From assembly GCF_000003815.2 (NCBI RefSeq), contig NC_049990.1, positions 8,663,353 to 8,727,352 on the forward strand: a stretch of DNA of 64,000 nucleotides, in the 5' to 3' direction. A model generated the notes under the pieces. It was given only the letters and a program-made list of their open reading frames with translations, was not told the DNA's origin and did no database searches. Below, one piece after another: positions 63,707 to 64,000 of this stretch. The stretch comes from Branchiostoma floridae (lineage: Eukaryota; Chordata; Leptocardii; Amphioxiformes; Branchiostomatidae). The position numbers were made by a program, and so were the translations under genes. The stretch's first letter is position 1. Each line of letters begins with the position of its first letter.

Positions 63707-63957
63707 AGAGTAGAGGCTGGTCTTTCGATAGCTTGCTAGCAAAACTGAGCTTGCTAGTGAACTCATACTGTGGAAGCCAACGCACGGGTATACACATGCT
63801 GGGCGACCCCGTCTAACCTACATAGACCAGCTTGCTCGTGATGTGGGGTTGCGGGTCGGGATTTAAAGAACTCTATGGGGGACAGAGACGTCTGGAAGGA
63901 GAGGGTGGACTTGGTCCGGGCAAGCAGCCCGCGATGATGATGGTGAGAGTAGAGGCT
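63707..63957. mobile_element. SINE-like insertion with 12-bp target-site duplication in the gene D ZP intron
   Basis: AGAGTAGAGGCT at 63707-63718 and again at 63946-63957 flank a 227-bp insert ending in a GATGATGATGG tail. Gene C at about 50371-50382 has a single uninterrupted copy of the target, giving a clean empty site. The tail and target duplication fit retroposition; no coding capacity. Confidence 0.85.
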
Positions 63958-64000
63958 ATAAAAGCAAGTGCGGCACCACTCTTTTGTCATTCTTATGAAA

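Overview
The window is eukaryotic nuclear DNA from an invertebrate deuterostome, most likely an amphioxus (Branchiostoma). Reasons: many small exons with GT-AG introns, extracellular modules shuffled on phase-1 exons (MAM, CUB, SRCR, kringle, EGF, ZP), abundant MITE-like inverted-repeat elements, fragments of non-LTR retrotransposons, long TG microsatellites and a 100-N assembly gap (53010-53109). The genus is an inference; a hemichordate or echinoderm is less likely but not excluded by sequence alone.

Four head-to-tail plus-strand genes were assembled by hand from splice sites and exon phase. Gene A (1-10181, 5' end outside the window) reads MAM / 100-aa Cys-bounded module / MAM / EGF / module / MAM / module / stop, 767 codons inside the window. 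Gene B (12754-36025, complete, about 1456 aa, secreted) reads signal peptide / CUB / CUB / kringle / CUB / SRCR x3 / MAM / SRCR x2 / MAM. Gene C (38718-52647, complete, about 1364 aa, type I membrane protein) reads signal peptide / MAM / SRCR / SRCR / CUB / SRCR / SRCR / ZP / furin-like site / TM / short tail, with 10 tryptophan-rich threonine linkers on separate exons. Gene D (54914 to beyond 63599) is a tandem paralogue of C. It has lost its first SRCR, several linkers and the CUB, carries one frameshifted linker exon, and runs into its ZP domain at the window edge. The hand-built exon sums of A, B and C are each divisible by three, which supports the models.

All exon borders lie in phase 1, except inside MAM, CUB, ZP and the ZP-proximal exons. 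Whole domains and linkers can therefore be gained, lost or skipped without a frameshift. C and D resemble the DMBT1/hensin/CRP-ductin architecture (SRCR + CUB + ZP) known from vertebrate mucosal defence and epithelial differentiation. A and B look like secreted adhesion, matrix or recognition proteins. Functions beyond domain identity are inference.

Spaces between genes: 10294-12633 holds degenerate interspersed repeats and a tRNA-like segment; 36315-38461 holds an inverted-repeat element and the start of the C/D duplicated block; 52844-54662 holds the gap, short tandem repeats and the D copy of that block. No convincing gene was seen in them. The C/D duplication is useful analytically, because each copy is an empty site for insertions in the other.
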